35,406 nt of DNA from Collinsella sp. (GTDB lineage Bacteria > Actinomycetota > Coriobacteriia > Coriobacteriales > Coriobacteriaceae), in NCBI GenBank assembly GCA_019419555.1, contig DXZR01000022.1, positions 1 through 35,406 on the forward strand, written 5' to 3'. Position numbers and translations under genes: made by a program. Below are positions 16,164-25,350 of the stretch, one piece after another. The stretch's first letter is position 1, and each line of letters opens with the position of its first letter. The notes under the pieces were generated by a model. The model ran no database searches. It worked only from the letters and a program-made list of their open reading frames with translations, and had not been told where the DNA came from.

Positions 16164-17777
16164 TTACGCCTTGACGGTCGCAACGCCCCTGAAGGACATG
16201 CTCGTCGTGCCGATGCCCTTGAAACCATCGAGGGCCTCGCCATTGGGCGCAGTGGACGGATCGTCCCAAGAAGCGGAGACGGTCTTGACGTGGACAACGG
16301 GGTACAGAACGGCGTTGTCGGCAATGATGTCGAAACACTCGTTCCACTTCTTCTGCTGCTCGTCGCCCTCGGCGGCAAGAGCCTCGTCCATGAGACCGTG
16401 GAGCTTCTGCCACTCAGCGGACTCCTTCCACGGGCAACGGGTCTGCATCCAGACGTTGTCGCCGTACCACCAGTTGAGCAGCAGGTCGGGGTCGGCGCCG
16501 AAGCAGGAAGGATCGCCAGGGGCAAGGAGGATATCGTAGGCCTCGCCGCCGTCGATGGCGGCGTAGGTGGCCGGCGAGGTATCGGTCTGGATGGTCACAT
16601 CGAAGCCGAGAGCGTCGAGGTCGTTCTTGACCTGGGCGGCCATGCCCTTAATCTGCTCGTTGTCGGTGGTGCGCAGGGTGATGGCACCCGGGGTGATGCC
16701 AGACTCCTCGATGAGCTTCTTAGCCTTCTTGGTGTCGGTCTTGTACACCGTGGAAGCCTCATGATAGTTGGTGAAGCTCTTGGGCAGGTAGCAGCTGGCA
16801 GCGGTGGCAAGGCCGGCGAAGGTGTTGCTGACCATCTTCTCGGTGTCGAGCGCATACATGACAGCCTGACGGACCTTGACGTTGTTCCAAGGCTCCTTGG
16901 CGACGTTGAACATGATGAAGCGGGTGCCGAAACCCTGAACGTTGTCAATCTTGCAGCCGGCGCTCTCGAGCTGGTCGACGGCGTCAGCGGTAACGAGCTC
17001 CATAACGAGCGTGGAGCCCTCCTGCTGAGCGGTAACGCGAGCAGTGGGGTCGGTCAGGATGCTGTACTGGATCTTCTTATCCTCGGCAGCATACTCACCG
17101 TTGTACCCGGGGTTGGGAACCAGGGTGATCTCGGTATCGGAGATAGAGTCGTACATCCAGGGGCCGGAGCCGATCGGCTGCTTGGCGCGATCCTCCTCGG
17201 TCTGGGTGGCCGGGGTAACGCGGACGATGGCCAGACGATCCTTGAGCAGGGAGAAGTTGGGGACCTTGGTCTTGACCGTCACGGTGCTGGCGTCCTTGGC
17301 CTCGATGGACTCGAAGGGCTGGAAGAACGGAGCATAGGTAGCGGAAGCGGCGCAAGCGGTGTAGGAGGCAACGACATCGTCAGCGGTGACCTCGGTGCCA
17401 TCGGAGAACTTGGCGCCCTTGCGGATGGTGACCTCGAAAGTGGTGTCGTCCACAGACTTGGGATCGTCGGTGGCGAGCTCGTTGAAGGTGCTGTAGTCGT
17501 GGTAATCGATGCCGTAGAGGCCCTCGACGACGTGCCAGTTAGCACCCAGGCCCACAGCGGAGCCGGTGCTGGCGGGATCGAAGCTGGACGGAGCGTAAGC
17601 GGAACCAGCGGTGATCACGCCGCCGCCACGGTTGGCGGAATCGGTGGAGCCGGAAGCGGAACCCTCGTCGCTAGAGCTGCCACCGCAGCCAGTGAGACCA
17701 AGGCCGGCGACAGCAGCGACGCTGCCGGTGAGGCCGAGGAACGAACGCCTGGACATACCCTTGTTGATGATGGCCAT
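16164..17777 (-). CDS. Family 5 extracellular solute-binding lipoprotein, probable sialic-acid binding
   Basis: This 537-residue protein should capture substrate outside the membrane and deliver it to the OppBC-type permease. The N-terminus has a twin-arginine-like MSRRSFLGL followed by a hydrophobic stretch and the lipobox GLTGC. Cys31 is therefore the lipidated residue, and a Tat-exported lipoprotein is likely. A Ser/Gly-rich linker and the SBP_bac_5 core follow, with TFEVTIRKGAKFSDGTEVTA, then VRQAVMYALDTEKM. The ATG at 17777 has AGGAG at a good distance. It is first in a nine-gene operon ending in nanA-nanK-nanE, which makes sialic acid or a sialylated glycan the likely ligand. Family members more often bind peptides. 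Confidence 0.88.
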   Translation of the reverse strand: MAIINKGMSRRSFLGLTGSVAAVAGLGLTGCGGSSSDEGSASGSTDSANRGGGVITAGSAYAPSSFDPASTGSAVGLGANWHVVEGLYGIDYHDYSTFNELATDDPKSVDDTTFEVTIRKGAKFSDGTEVTADDVVASYTACAASATYAPFFQPFESIEAKDASTVTVKTKVPNFSLLKDRLAIVRVTPATQTEEDRAKQPIGSGPWMYDSISDTEITLVPNPGYNGEYAAEDKKIQYSILTDPTARVTAQQEGSTLVMELVTADAVDQLESAGCKIDNVQGFGTRFIMFNVAKEPWNNVKVRQAVMYALDTEKMVSNTFAGLATAASCYLPKSFTNYHEASTVYKTDTKKAKKLIEESGITPGAITLRTTDNEQIKGMAAQVKNDLDALGFDVTIQTDTSPATYAAIDGGEAYDILLAPGDPSCFGADPDLLLNWWYGDNVWMQTRCPWKESAEWQKLHGLMDEALAAEGDEQQKKWNECFDIIADNAVLYPVVHVKTVSASWDDPSTAPNGEALDGFKGIGTTSMSFRGVATVKA

Positions 17778-17896
17778 GTCTTCTCCTATCAATAGAGAAT
17801 CTTACTCGGGAGCACCTAGACTTGCCCCCGCGCAACTTGCGGACGATATATACCTTACCTACCGACGAACCCAACTGAGGTGCCGCGCTCGGCGAC

Positions 17897-17977
17897 CGAT
17901 ACATACATACGCTTGAACGGTATTTACTACCGTTCACCGAATTCATTGACAAATGATTCGCCAGACAGTATGTATCG
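17897..17977. promoter_or_regulatory. Outer 10-bp inverted repeat around the oppA promoter
   Basis: CGATACATAC (17897-17906) and GTATGTATCG (17968-17977) are perfect inverted copies, 61 bp apart, centred near 17937. They bracket both the predicted -35 and -10. A pair of half-sites at this distance suggests cooperative or looping binding by a regulator. Confidence 0.55.
17914..17936. promoter_or_regulatory. 9-bp perfect palindrome over the oppA -10 box
   Basis: TGAACGGTA, a 5-base spacer, then TACCGTTCA. The predicted -10 hexamer (17924-17929) lies inside it, so a protein bound here would block RNA polymerase. The two-arm layout fits a dimeric regulator. No regulator gene is present nearby to name it. 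Confidence 0.65.
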
Positions 17978-18142
17978 ACGAGGTGAGATATCAGTCTTCG
18001 TCAACCCGCAGGATAGCAGGGTTGTTCACCATGACTAGTCAAACGTTTTAGCGTTAATAAAACCCGAAACCAGCATGCAATCATGGCGAAATAAATGGTT
18101 GAAAATCACGCAATCATGTATATCAGTAGTTTAGGCTCGTGT

Positions 18143-20089
18143 TTAGCTATCGGAATGGCCAGCCGCCGCCTCGGCGCGCTCGGCATTCCACGCAACGAGC
18201 GCCTCGTGGACCGCCTTGGCAACATCGGCAGGTATGCCGCGAACTTCCGCGATCTCTTGCTCGCTCGCCGCGCGCAAACGCTTCATCGAACCAAAATGGC
18301 GCATAAGGGCACGTTTTCTGGTGGGTCCCACGCCTGGAACGTCATCGAGTACCGAAACTGTCATGGCTTTATCGCGCAACTCACGATGGAATGTGATTGC
18401 AAAACGGTGCGATTCATCGCGCACCTGTTTAATTAGATAGAGCGAAGCAGACCCGGTCGGCAGCACGACGGGAGTCTCGTCCCAAGGCACAAAAACTTCC
18501 TCATCGGCCTTTGCCAAGCCACAAACTGGTATATCGAGCCCAAGAGCCTCAAGTTGCTTGATCGCAGCGGTCAATTGCGGCTTACCGCCATCGACAACGA
18601 GCAAATCGGGGCGCGAGCCAAAGCGCTCGTCGGCCATGCGCTCGGGAGCATAGCGTCGTCCCAAAACCTCGGACATCGACACGAAGTCGTTTGCCTCGTC
18701 CAATTCGGCCTGAATTTTAAAACGACGGTACTGGCTCTTGTCGGCGCGTCCGTTGGTAAACACCACCATCGAGGCGACGGTAAAGGTTCCATGCAGCGTC
18801 GAGATATCGAAGCACTCGATACGCATCGGCGGCGCCGGCAGCGCCAGCGCGCTTTCGAGCTCCAGGAGCGCTTGATTGGTGCGGTCGTCAGCGTACCCCG
18901 TTCGCATCATGTAGCGCATGAGGGCATGGCGCGCATTTTTGGATGCCATATCGAGCAAACGGTGCTTTTCGCCACGCTGCGGCCTATGGAGATGGCAGGA
19001 ACGCTCGCGCTTGCCTGCAAGCCACTCCCCCAGCGCCTCCGCATCCTCAAGCTCGACAGAGAGGTTTATCTCAGCTGGAATATCGGCCGTCTCGTCGTAA
19101 TAGCGCTTAAGAAAGCCCGACTGGAGCTCTTCCTCGTCAACATCAAGACCCTTGTCAAGAATGAACTCGCAGGTTCGAACCGTTCGACCCTCACGCACGA
19201 CAAAGACGCAAGCGGCGGAGATGGTCTCCTCGCGATAGAAACCGATGACATCGATATCGACACTGGAGGGAAAAACGACTTGCTGACGGTCGTCCAGACC
19301 CCTGATGACCTCCAAACGACGTTTGACGCGTGCCGCGCGCTCAAAGTCGAGCGCCTCGGCGGCATCCGTCATCTCGGAGGTCAGCTCATCGACGACATCC
19401 TTGCGATGGCCCGACAAAAAACGTTCGACACGTTTGACGTTCTTGGCATAGTCCGTAGGAGAAATCGCGCCGACACACGCACCCGGGCCGCGCCCGACAT
19501 GGTAGTCAAAGCAGGGACGCCCGTTTTGCGCGCAAATCATATTGACGATGTCTTCCTCGCCCCTGTGGGACTCGACGATACGACGACAACGACGCCACTC
19601 CGCACAGGATGCGGAGCAGATGGGGATAACCTTGCGCAGCGTATCTATCGTCTCACGTGCCGCACGGCTATCGGTATAGGGACCAAAATAACGCGTTCCC
19701 GGCTTATGACGCTCGCGCGTATATTTGATAGCGGGATACAGGTCGCCCTTTGTAATGGCGATAAAGGGGTAGCTCTTGTCATCCTTGAGGTCGACGTTAA
19801 AGTACGGATGGTACTGACCAATCAAATTGCGCTCGAGCACCAACGCCTCGTGCTCGGTCTCCACCACGATATAGTCAAAGCTCGCCACCAGCTGCATCAT
19901 CAGCGGGATCTTTTGACGCTCATCCTGCAGTGTCACGTACTGGCGCATACGGGAACGCAAGTTTTTTGCCTTGCCCACGTAGATGACATCGCCCTTGGCA
20001 TCCTTCCAAAGGTAGCATCCGGGCTGTGTGGGAACGCGCGAAACCTGCTCGGCAAGCGTTGGAATGTTGTCGTGACCGGCCACACGCAC
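18143..20089 (-). CDS. uvrC: Excinuclease ABC subunit C
   Basis: UvrC makes both incisions around a DNA lesion in nucleotide excision repair after UvrAB has found it. The 648-residue product has the N-terminal GIY-YIG nuclease (PGCYLWKDAKGDVIYVGKAKNL, about 23-45) and a Cys-containing middle part (CSASCAEWRRCRR). The UVR motif (EMTDAAEALDFERAARVKRRLEVI) binds UvrB. The RNase H-like domain has ECFDISTLHGT and DLLVVDGGKPQL with the catalytic Asp, and the C-terminal helix-hairpin-helix has DVPGVGPTRKRALM. The GTG at 20089 follows the murJ stop directly. A second GTG two codons later has slightly better AGG spacing. In many Actinobacteria uvrC precedes rapZ directly; here the nan operon lies between them. 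Confidence 0.96.
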   Translation of the reverse strand: MRVAGHDNIPTLAEQVSRVPTQPGCYLWKDAKGDVIYVGKAKNLRSRMRQYVTLQDERQKIPLMMQLVASFDYIVVETEHEALVLERNLIGQYHPYFNVDLKDDKSYPFIAITKGDLYPAIKYTRERHKPGTRYFGPYTDSRAARETIDTLRKVIPICSASCAEWRRCRRIVESHRGEEDIVNMICAQNGRPCFDYHVGRGPGACVGAISPTDYAKNVKRVERFLSGHRKDVVDELTSEMTDAAEALDFERAARVKRRLEVIRGLDDRQQVVFPSSVDIDVIGFYREETISAACVFVVREGRTVRTCEFILDKGLDVDEEELQSGFLKRYYDETADIPAEINLSVELEDAEALGEWLAGKRERSCHLHRPQRGEKHRLLDMASKNARHALMRYMMRTGYADDRTNQALLELESALALPAPPMRIECFDISTLHGTFTVASMVVFTNGRADKSQYRRFKIQAELDEANDFVSMSEVLGRRYAPERMADERFGSRPDLLVVDGGKPQLTAAIKQLEALGLDIPVCGLAKADEEVFVPWDETPVVLPTGSASLYLIKQVRDESHRFAITFHRELRDKAMTVSVLDDVPGVGPTRKRALMRHFGSMKRLRAASEQEIAEVRGIPADVAKAVHEALVAWNAERAEAAAGHSDS

Positions 20090-21772
20090 CTACTTGCGAC
20101 GAAGCAGCGCCGAGACCTCAGGCATCTTAAGGACGACGGCAAGGCCAAAGGTAACAGCAAGCGAGACGACACCCGCAACGCAAACGTAGCCAAGAGTAAT
20201 CAGAATCGAGCCGCCAAGTGCCCCGACAAAGTGTTCAAGCACCCACATGACGCCGGCGCCTGCGGCAGCACCTAGACCACCGAGCAAAAGGCCAAAGAAA
20301 CCGCCATGCAGGATAGATTTGACCTGAAGGCCACGCAGGCGACGACGCAGCCACCACAGCGAACAGCCGACCAAGATCACGTAGTCGACAACATACGAAA
20401 GCGCGATTGCCGGCATACCGAAGCCCAGCACAACGCCAAACAGCAGAACCGAGCCGGCCTGGCCGATGGCAGAATACAGGCAATAGCGGCTATAGGGCTT
20501 CATGTCGAGCAAGGCAGAGAAGCTCTTCTGCATCAACACGACCACGCCGTAGAGCGGCAGCGAGAGCGCTAGGTAGACAAGGTACTCGGACACCAGCGCC
20601 ACTCCGGATTCATCGAACTTGCCAGCACAGTAGATCATGTTGAGCGGACGTGCGAAGACAATCAGGTACAGTGCGAACGGAATCAGGAAGAACAGCATCT
20701 GGGCGACGCCACGCGAAATGCCCGTGCGTACGCTGTCGTAATCCTTCTCCTGTGCGTCGTGAGAGAGCTCGGTATAGAGCGCCGTCGAAAGCGAGGCGGC
20801 AATCAGCGCGTAGGGCAGCGTGTACCACAGGCGCGCATAGGCGATGACGGAAGGACCAGTCTCGGGCTGGACCACCAGCGCGGCAGCGTTGGTGATAGAA
20901 GTCGAGACAAACATGCACACCGTGGCGAGCAGCGTCGGGATACCGAGCGCAATCGTCTGGCGCAGCGCGGGGTCCTTAAAGTCGATATGGATATGGGGAT
21001 GCACGCCGTGCTTGCTAAGCGCGGGAATCTGACATGCCATCTGAACAAAGACACCGAGGGTCGTACCGGCCGCAATCAAGATGATGCCGGCACGTTCGCC
21101 AAACTGTGCGGACACGGGCGCAAAACCCATAAAGCTCGCAATGACGATCACATTGTTGAGGACCGGGGCAAACGTCGACCAGAAGTAGTCGCGGTGTGCG
21201 TTGAGAACGCCCGAGAACACCGAGCCCAAACCATAAAACAGAATCTGGATGGCAAAGAAACGGAACATGAACGCAGCGGTATCCATGCTGCCGCCGTCAC
21301 CCGAAAGGAACGATTGCGTCCAGATAAAGCCCGGGGCGAACACGGTCCCCAGCAACGAAATGCCACCCAGCACCAAAAGCAGAATGCCGAGCAGGTTGCC
21401 CACGTACTCGTTCGAGGCCTCGCGACCCTGCTCACGCCTCACGCCCATGTACACGGGCAAAAACGCCGTCACGAGCATGCCGCCCATCACGAGTTCGTAG
21501 AGCATATTGGGCAGGTTGTTGGCGACCTGATAGGAGGACGAAAGTAGCGACATGCCGATAGCGGCCGCCATTGCCCACGTGCGGATAAAACCGGTGACGC
21601 GAGACACAATGGTCAGGATGGTCATAAGCCCGGCGGAACGACCAACCGTGGAGTAGTCCGACGAGCCCATGTCGTCAGTGTCATCTCGCGACGAAGAAGC
21701 TTCGGATGAGGGTGTCTGAGGCGCAGATTCTTTTGCAAAATGAGCTCCGCGCTTCAATTCTTCCTGCGGCAT
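20090..21772 (-). CDS. murJ: Lipid II flippase MurJ (MviN family)
   Basis: MurJ moves the peptidoglycan precursor lipid II across the cytoplasmic membrane. The 560-residue polytopic protein has about 14 hydrophobic segments. It carries the MviN signature near the N-terminus (ILTIVSRVTGFIRTWAMAAAIG, then NNLPNMLYELVMGGMLVTAFLPVY). It has a 45-residue polar, Ser/Asp-rich N-terminal extension ahead of the first membrane helix, probably cytoplasmic and disordered. The ATG at 21772 is preceded by GAGAGGA. It sits 3 bp after the YbaK-type gene and its stop touches the uvrC start, so the three form one operon. Confidence 0.93.
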   Translation of the reverse strand: MPQEELKRGAHFAKESAPQTPSSEASSSRDDTDDMGSSDYSTVGRSAGLMTILTIVSRVTGFIRTWAMAAAIGMSLLSSSYQVANNLPNMLYELVMGGMLVTAFLPVYMGVRREQGREASNEYVGNLLGILLLVLGGISLLGTVFAPGFIWTQSFLSGDGGSMDTAAFMFRFFAIQILFYGLGSVFSGVLNAHRDYFWSTFAPVLNNVIVIASFMGFAPVSAQFGERAGIILIAAGTTLGVFVQMACQIPALSKHGVHPHIHIDFKDPALRQTIALGIPTLLATVCMFVSTSITNAAALVVQPETGPSVIAYARLWYTLPYALIAASLSTALYTELSHDAQEKDYDSVRTGISRGVAQMLFFLIPFALYLIVFARPLNMIYCAGKFDESGVALVSEYLVYLALSLPLYGVVVLMQKSFSALLDMKPYSRYCLYSAIGQAGSVLLFGVVLGFGMPAIALSYVVDYVILVGCSLWWLRRRLRGLQVKSILHGGFFGLLLGGLGAAAGAGVMWVLEHFVGALGGSILITLGYVCVAGVVSLAVTFGLAVVLKMPEVSALLRRK

Positions 21773-21775
21773 CGC

Positions 21776-22276
21776 TCAGTCCTCTCTCGTGATCGGGGCA
21801 ACCGTCGCCCCGCAAAATGCAACTAAGTCATCGGGAGCAAGCTCAAGCTGATAGCCGCGCTTGCCACCCGAGATAAAAATGGTATCCCAAAGGACGCATG
21901 TCTCATCGATCAGAGTCCGGAAGCGTTTTTTCATACCGACCGGACTGCAACCGCCGCGGACATACCCCGTCGCGGCAAGCAAATCTTTGACATGCATCAT
22001 GGTCAGCGACTTTTCGCCTGCGGCGCGCGCGGCGGCCTTGAGGTCGAGCTCGTCGGCAACGGGAATGCAGCACACGACATGGTCGTTGGACGGCGTCGTG
22101 CAGACCAGGGTCTTAAATCCCTGACCGGGCTCCTCGCCAAGCTGCTCGGAAATCGCGACGCCCAGCCCCGACGATTCGTCGTCATCGTCTTCGTACGTAT
22201 GGAGAACATAGGGGATGCCGGCGCTTTCCAGCTCACGCATGGCGTTGGTCTTTGGCGTCTTCACGGCCTTCGGCAT
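21776..22276 (-). CDS. ybaK: YbaK/EbsC family aminoacyl-tRNA deacylase (Cys-tRNA(Pro) deacylase-like)
   Basis: Proteins of this family hydrolyse tRNA charged with the wrong amino acid, typically Cys-tRNA(Pro). The 166-residue product is the normal length for the single-domain form. It has the conserved core FKTLVCTTPSNDHVVCCIPVADELDLKAAA (about 54-83), then a Lys-containing TGYVRGGCSPVGMKKRF that matches the GG-SP-G motif, and LWDTIFISGGKRGYQLELAP. The ATG at 22276 has AAAGGA upstream. It is the first gene of the ybaK-murJ-uvrC unit. The amino acid specificity cannot be read from the sequence. Confidence 0.88.
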   Translation of the reverse strand: MPKAVKTPKTNAMRELESAGIPYVLHTYEDDDDESSGLGVAISEQLGEEPGQGFKTLVCTTPSNDHVVCCIPVADELDLKAAARAAGEKSLTMMHVKDLLAATGYVRGGCSPVGMKKRFRTLIDETCVLWDTIFISGGKRGYQLELAPDDLVAFCGATVAPITRED

Positions 22277-22355
22277 GGCATATCCTTTCCCTCATATAAG
22301 AACGCAATTTTTAAGTATATGTCCATTTGCGCGGCATACGCTATCTCGACAAAGA

Positions 22356-22390
22356 GAGCGCCACCGAATCGCAAGGAATCGGCGGCGCTC
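22356..22390 (-). terminator. Terminator after uvrA
   Basis: GAGCGCC / GGCGCTC plus an inner CCGA / TCGG form a long imperfect stem 23 bp past the uvrA stop. On the minus strand the tail is TCTTTGTC, a modest U-tract. It separates uvrA from the ybaK-murJ-uvrC unit. Confidence 0.65.
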
Positions 22391-22412
22391 ATGTTTCAAA
22401 AACACCTATGTA

Positions 22413-25289
22413 TTAGGCATCGAGTTGCGCTTGACGCTCCTTATCGCGTTTGAGCAACGGCGCCAAGAACTTGCCGGTATAGCTCTGCGGGCATGCCGCA
22501 ACCTGCTCTGGCGTACCCGAGACCACGACAGTTCCGCCACCGTTGCCACCCTCGGGACCCATATCGATCAGACGGTCGGCGACCTTGATGACATCGAGGT
22601 TGTGCTCGATCACCAACACCGTATTGCCCGCATCGACTAGACGCTGCAACACATCAAGTAACTGGCGAACGTCCTCAAAATGAAGACCGGTCGTAGGCTC
22701 GTCCAAAATATAGAACGTCTTACCCGTCTGACGGCGATGAAGCTCCTTGGCGAGCTTTACGCGCTGCGCCTCACCACCCGAGAGCGTCGTGGCGGGCTGG
22801 CCCAAGCTCACATAACCTAGGCCGACGTCATACAGGGTTTGAAGCTTTCGCTTGATCTGCGGAATATTCCCAAAGAAAGCCAGTGCCTCGGCCACGCTCA
22901 TGTCAAGTACGTCCGAGATAGTCTTGCCACGATAGGTAACCTCGAGCGTCTCGCGGTTATAGCGCTTGCCGCCACAAGCCTCGCAGGGAACATAAATATC
23001 GGGAAGAAAGTGCATCTCAATCTTGATCTGGCCGTCGCCCTTGCACGCCTCGCAGCGTCCGCCGCTCACATTAAAGGAGAAGCGTCCCGGCGAGTAGCCA
23101 CGCGCCTTCGACTCCGGCGTGCTCGCAAACAGCGCGCGCAGATCATCCCACAGGCCAATATAGGTCGCAGGGTTCGAACGCGGCGTGCGACCGATCGGCG
23201 ACTGGTCAATGTCGATCACCTTATCGATGCACTCGATGCCCTCAATCTTCTTGTACGGACCCACGGGACGCGTCGAACGGTGGATGGCATTCGTAAGCGC
23301 GGGCGCAATCGTATCGGTGACCAGGGAGCTCTTGCCCGATCCCGAAACACCGGTAACGACTGTGAGCGTACCGAACTCAATCTTGGCGGTAACGTTTTTG
23401 AGGTTGTTGGCGCGGGCGCCCGTGATCTTAAGGCAGCCGCGGCCGGGCTTGCGGCGCTCGTCTGGCACGCGGATCATCCGCTTGCCGGTCAAATAAGCAC
23501 CCGTCATGGAATCGGGGCACGCCATGATATCGGCAGGCGTTCCCGCGGCGACCACGTGCCCGCCGTTGACGCCCGCGCCTGGCCCCATATCGATCACATA
23601 GTCGGCAGCGCGAATCGTGTCCTCATCGTGTTCAACGACGATAACGGTGTTGCCGATATCGCGCAGGCGCTCGAGTGTCTTAATCAGCCGCTCGTTGTCG
23701 CGCTGGTGAAGACCAATCGAAGGCTCGTCCAGAATATAGAGAACGCCCATGAGGCCCGCACCGATCTGCGTAGCCAGGCGAATGCGCTGCGCCTCACCGC
23801 CGGAAAGCGTCGCCGAAGCACGATCGAGCGTCAGATAATCAAGGCCGACATCAACCAGAAAACGCAAGCGTTCCAGGATTTCCTTGACGATACGACCGCC
23901 GATGAATTGTTGACGCTCGGTGAGCTCAAGGTCCTCAAAAAACTCGAGCGACTCGCGGCACGACAGGCAACAAACCTCATAAATGGACTTGCCGCCCACG
24001 GTGACGGCGAGCATCTCGGGGCGCAGGCGAGCACCATGGCAGCTCGAACACGGCTCCTCGCGAATGTACTTCTCCAGGCGCGCCTTAGTGTTCTCGTTGG
24101 TCGTCTCGGTATAGCGCTCGTACAGGATATTGCGCACGCCCGAAAACTTGGTGTCCCACTGGCTGCGACGACCGTCGAGCTTTTGATAGTCCACCGAAAT
24201 CTTCTTGTCGCCCATGCCATCCAAAAATGCACGGCGCACTCGCGGAGGTAGGTCTTCCCACGGTGTATCCGCGCTCACCTTAAAGTGCTTACAGACCGCG
24301 GCGAAGATCTGGGGGTAGTAGTTCGAATTGCCGAACAGGCTTCCAAAGACCCCATCGGCAATCGACTTCGACGGGTCCTCAATCAGCGCCTCGGCATCGA
24401 CCGTTTTCTTAAAGCCCAGACCATCGCACTCGGGACACGCACCATAGGGCGCGTTGAACGAAAAGTCGCGGGGTTGTAGGTCGTCGATGGAGTGCCCGTG
24501 CTCCGGGCACGCCAGAGCCAACGAATACTCCAGCAGCTCGCCCTCGGTTCCCTCGGGAGCATCGCGATCGGGCAGCATGTACACGTTCACATTGCCGTGT
24601 GCCAAGGCAGTCGCCTGTTCAACCGACTCGGCGATACGGCCCAGAGAGTTTTCCCGAATCACGATGCGGTCGACTACGACCTCGATATCGTGCTTGAACT
24701 TTTTGTCCAGATCGATGGGGTCGTCGAGCGAGCGTACTTCGCCGTCGACACGCACGCGGCTAAAGCCCTCAGCCCGAAGATCCTCGAACAATTTTGCGTA
24801 CTCGCCTTTGCGCCCGCGCACCACCGGTGCCAGCACAAACGCACGACGACCCTCTCCCGCTGCCAGGACCTTATCGGCGACCTGGTCGGTGGTCTGGCGT
24901 TCGATAACGCGACCGCACTCGGGGCAGTGTGGCGTGCCCACGCGTGCAAAAAGCAAGCGAAGGTAGTCATAAATCTCAGTTACAGTACCCACCGTCGAGC
25001 GCGGATTCTTGGACGTCGTCTTCTGATCGATCGAGACGGCCGGCGAAAGGCCGTCGATCGAGTCTAGATCGGGCTTGTCCATCTGGCCTAAAAACTGGCG
25101 CGCATAACTCGACAGGCTTTCCACGTAGCGACGCTGACCCTCGGCATAGATCGTGTCAAACGCCAGCGAGCTCTTGCCCGAGCCCGAAAGACCGGTAATG
25201 ACCACGAGCTCGTCGCGCGGGATGGAAACATCGATATTGCGCAGGTTGTGTTCGCGCGCACCACGGATAACGATAGAAGAATCAGACAT
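22413..25289 (-). CDS. uvrA: Excinuclease ABC subunit A
   Basis: UvrA is the damage-sensing ATPase dimer of nucleotide excision repair; it loads UvrB onto DNA. The 958-residue product has the usual length and two ABC modules. The first has Walker A GLSGSGKSS at 33-41 and a zinc module (CPEHG with GACPECDG) in which one Cys is His, a variant seen in other Gram-positives. The second has Walker A GVSGSGKSS and zinc finger CEACKGDG with CEACGGKRYN. Both have signature LSGGEAQR and Walker B YILDEP. The ATG at 25289 has AAGGAG upstream. It is a single-gene unit divergent from the LTA-synthase-like gene, with a possible SOS box. Confidence 0.97.
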   Translation of the reverse strand: MSDSSIVIRGAREHNLRNIDVSIPRDELVVITGLSGSGKSSLAFDTIYAEGQRRYVESLSSYARQFLGQMDKPDLDSIDGLSPAVSIDQKTTSKNPRSTVGTVTEIYDYLRLLFARVGTPHCPECGRVIERQTTDQVADKVLAAGEGRRAFVLAPVVRGRKGEYAKLFEDLRAEGFSRVRVDGEVRSLDDPIDLDKKFKHDIEVVVDRIVIRENSLGRIAESVEQATALAHGNVNVYMLPDRDAPEGTEGELLEYSLALACPEHGHSIDDLQPRDFSFNAPYGACPECDGLGFKKTVDAEALIEDPSKSIADGVFGSLFGNSNYYPQIFAAVCKHFKVSADTPWEDLPPRVRRAFLDGMGDKKISVDYQKLDGRRSQWDTKFSGVRNILYERYTETTNENTKARLEKYIREEPCSSCHGARLRPEMLAVTVGGKSIYEVCCLSCRESLEFFEDLELTERQQFIGGRIVKEILERLRFLVDVGLDYLTLDRASATLSGGEAQRIRLATQIGAGLMGVLYILDEPSIGLHQRDNERLIKTLERLRDIGNTVIVVEHDEDTIRAADYVIDMGPGAGVNGGHVVAAGTPADIMACPDSMTGAYLTGKRMIRVPDERRKPGRGCLKITGARANNLKNVTAKIEFGTLTVVTGVSGSGKSSLVTDTIAPALTNAIHRSTRPVGPYKKIEGIECIDKVIDIDQSPIGRTPRSNPATYIGLWDDLRALFASTPESKARGYSPGRFSFNVSGGRCEACKGDGQIKIEMHFLPDIYVPCEACGGKRYNRETLEVTYRGKTISDVLDMSVAEALAFFGNIPQIKRKLQTLYDVGLGYVSLGQPATTLSGGEAQRVKLAKELHRRQTGKTFYILDEPTTGLHFEDVRQLLDVLQRLVDAGNTVLVIEHNLDVIKVADRLIDMGPEGGNGGGTVVVSGTPEQVAACPQSYTGKFLAPLLKRDKERQAQLDA

Positions 25290-25350
25290 GGAAGCTCCTT
25301 GCCTCCTATAACCTCAAATCACACTGTCGATGAGTTTAACGCACTCAACG

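Larger units (their letters stand above)
17778..18142. promoter_or_regulatory. 365-bp control region of the sialic-acid operon
   Basis: No gene is visible here. On the minus strand there is a promoter candidate with -35 TTGTCA (17947-17952), 17 bp, and -10 TAGTAA (17924-17929), giving a leader of about 140 nt. Around it are a 9-bp palindrome, a bulged dyad CGAATTCATT / AATGATTCG and an outer 10-bp inverted repeat. Further upstream are a LacI-like CAAACGTTTTAG (18040-18051) and a direct repeat (CATGCAATCATG at 18074 and CACGCAATCATG at 18107) 33 bp apart. No terminator is evident after uvrC. Confidence 0.65.

Noticed and set aside
16290..17795. 501-residue plus-strand open frame opposite oppA
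   Set aside because: It is a shadow of the binding-protein gene; the low-complexity Gly/Val/Leu product is unlike any known fold.
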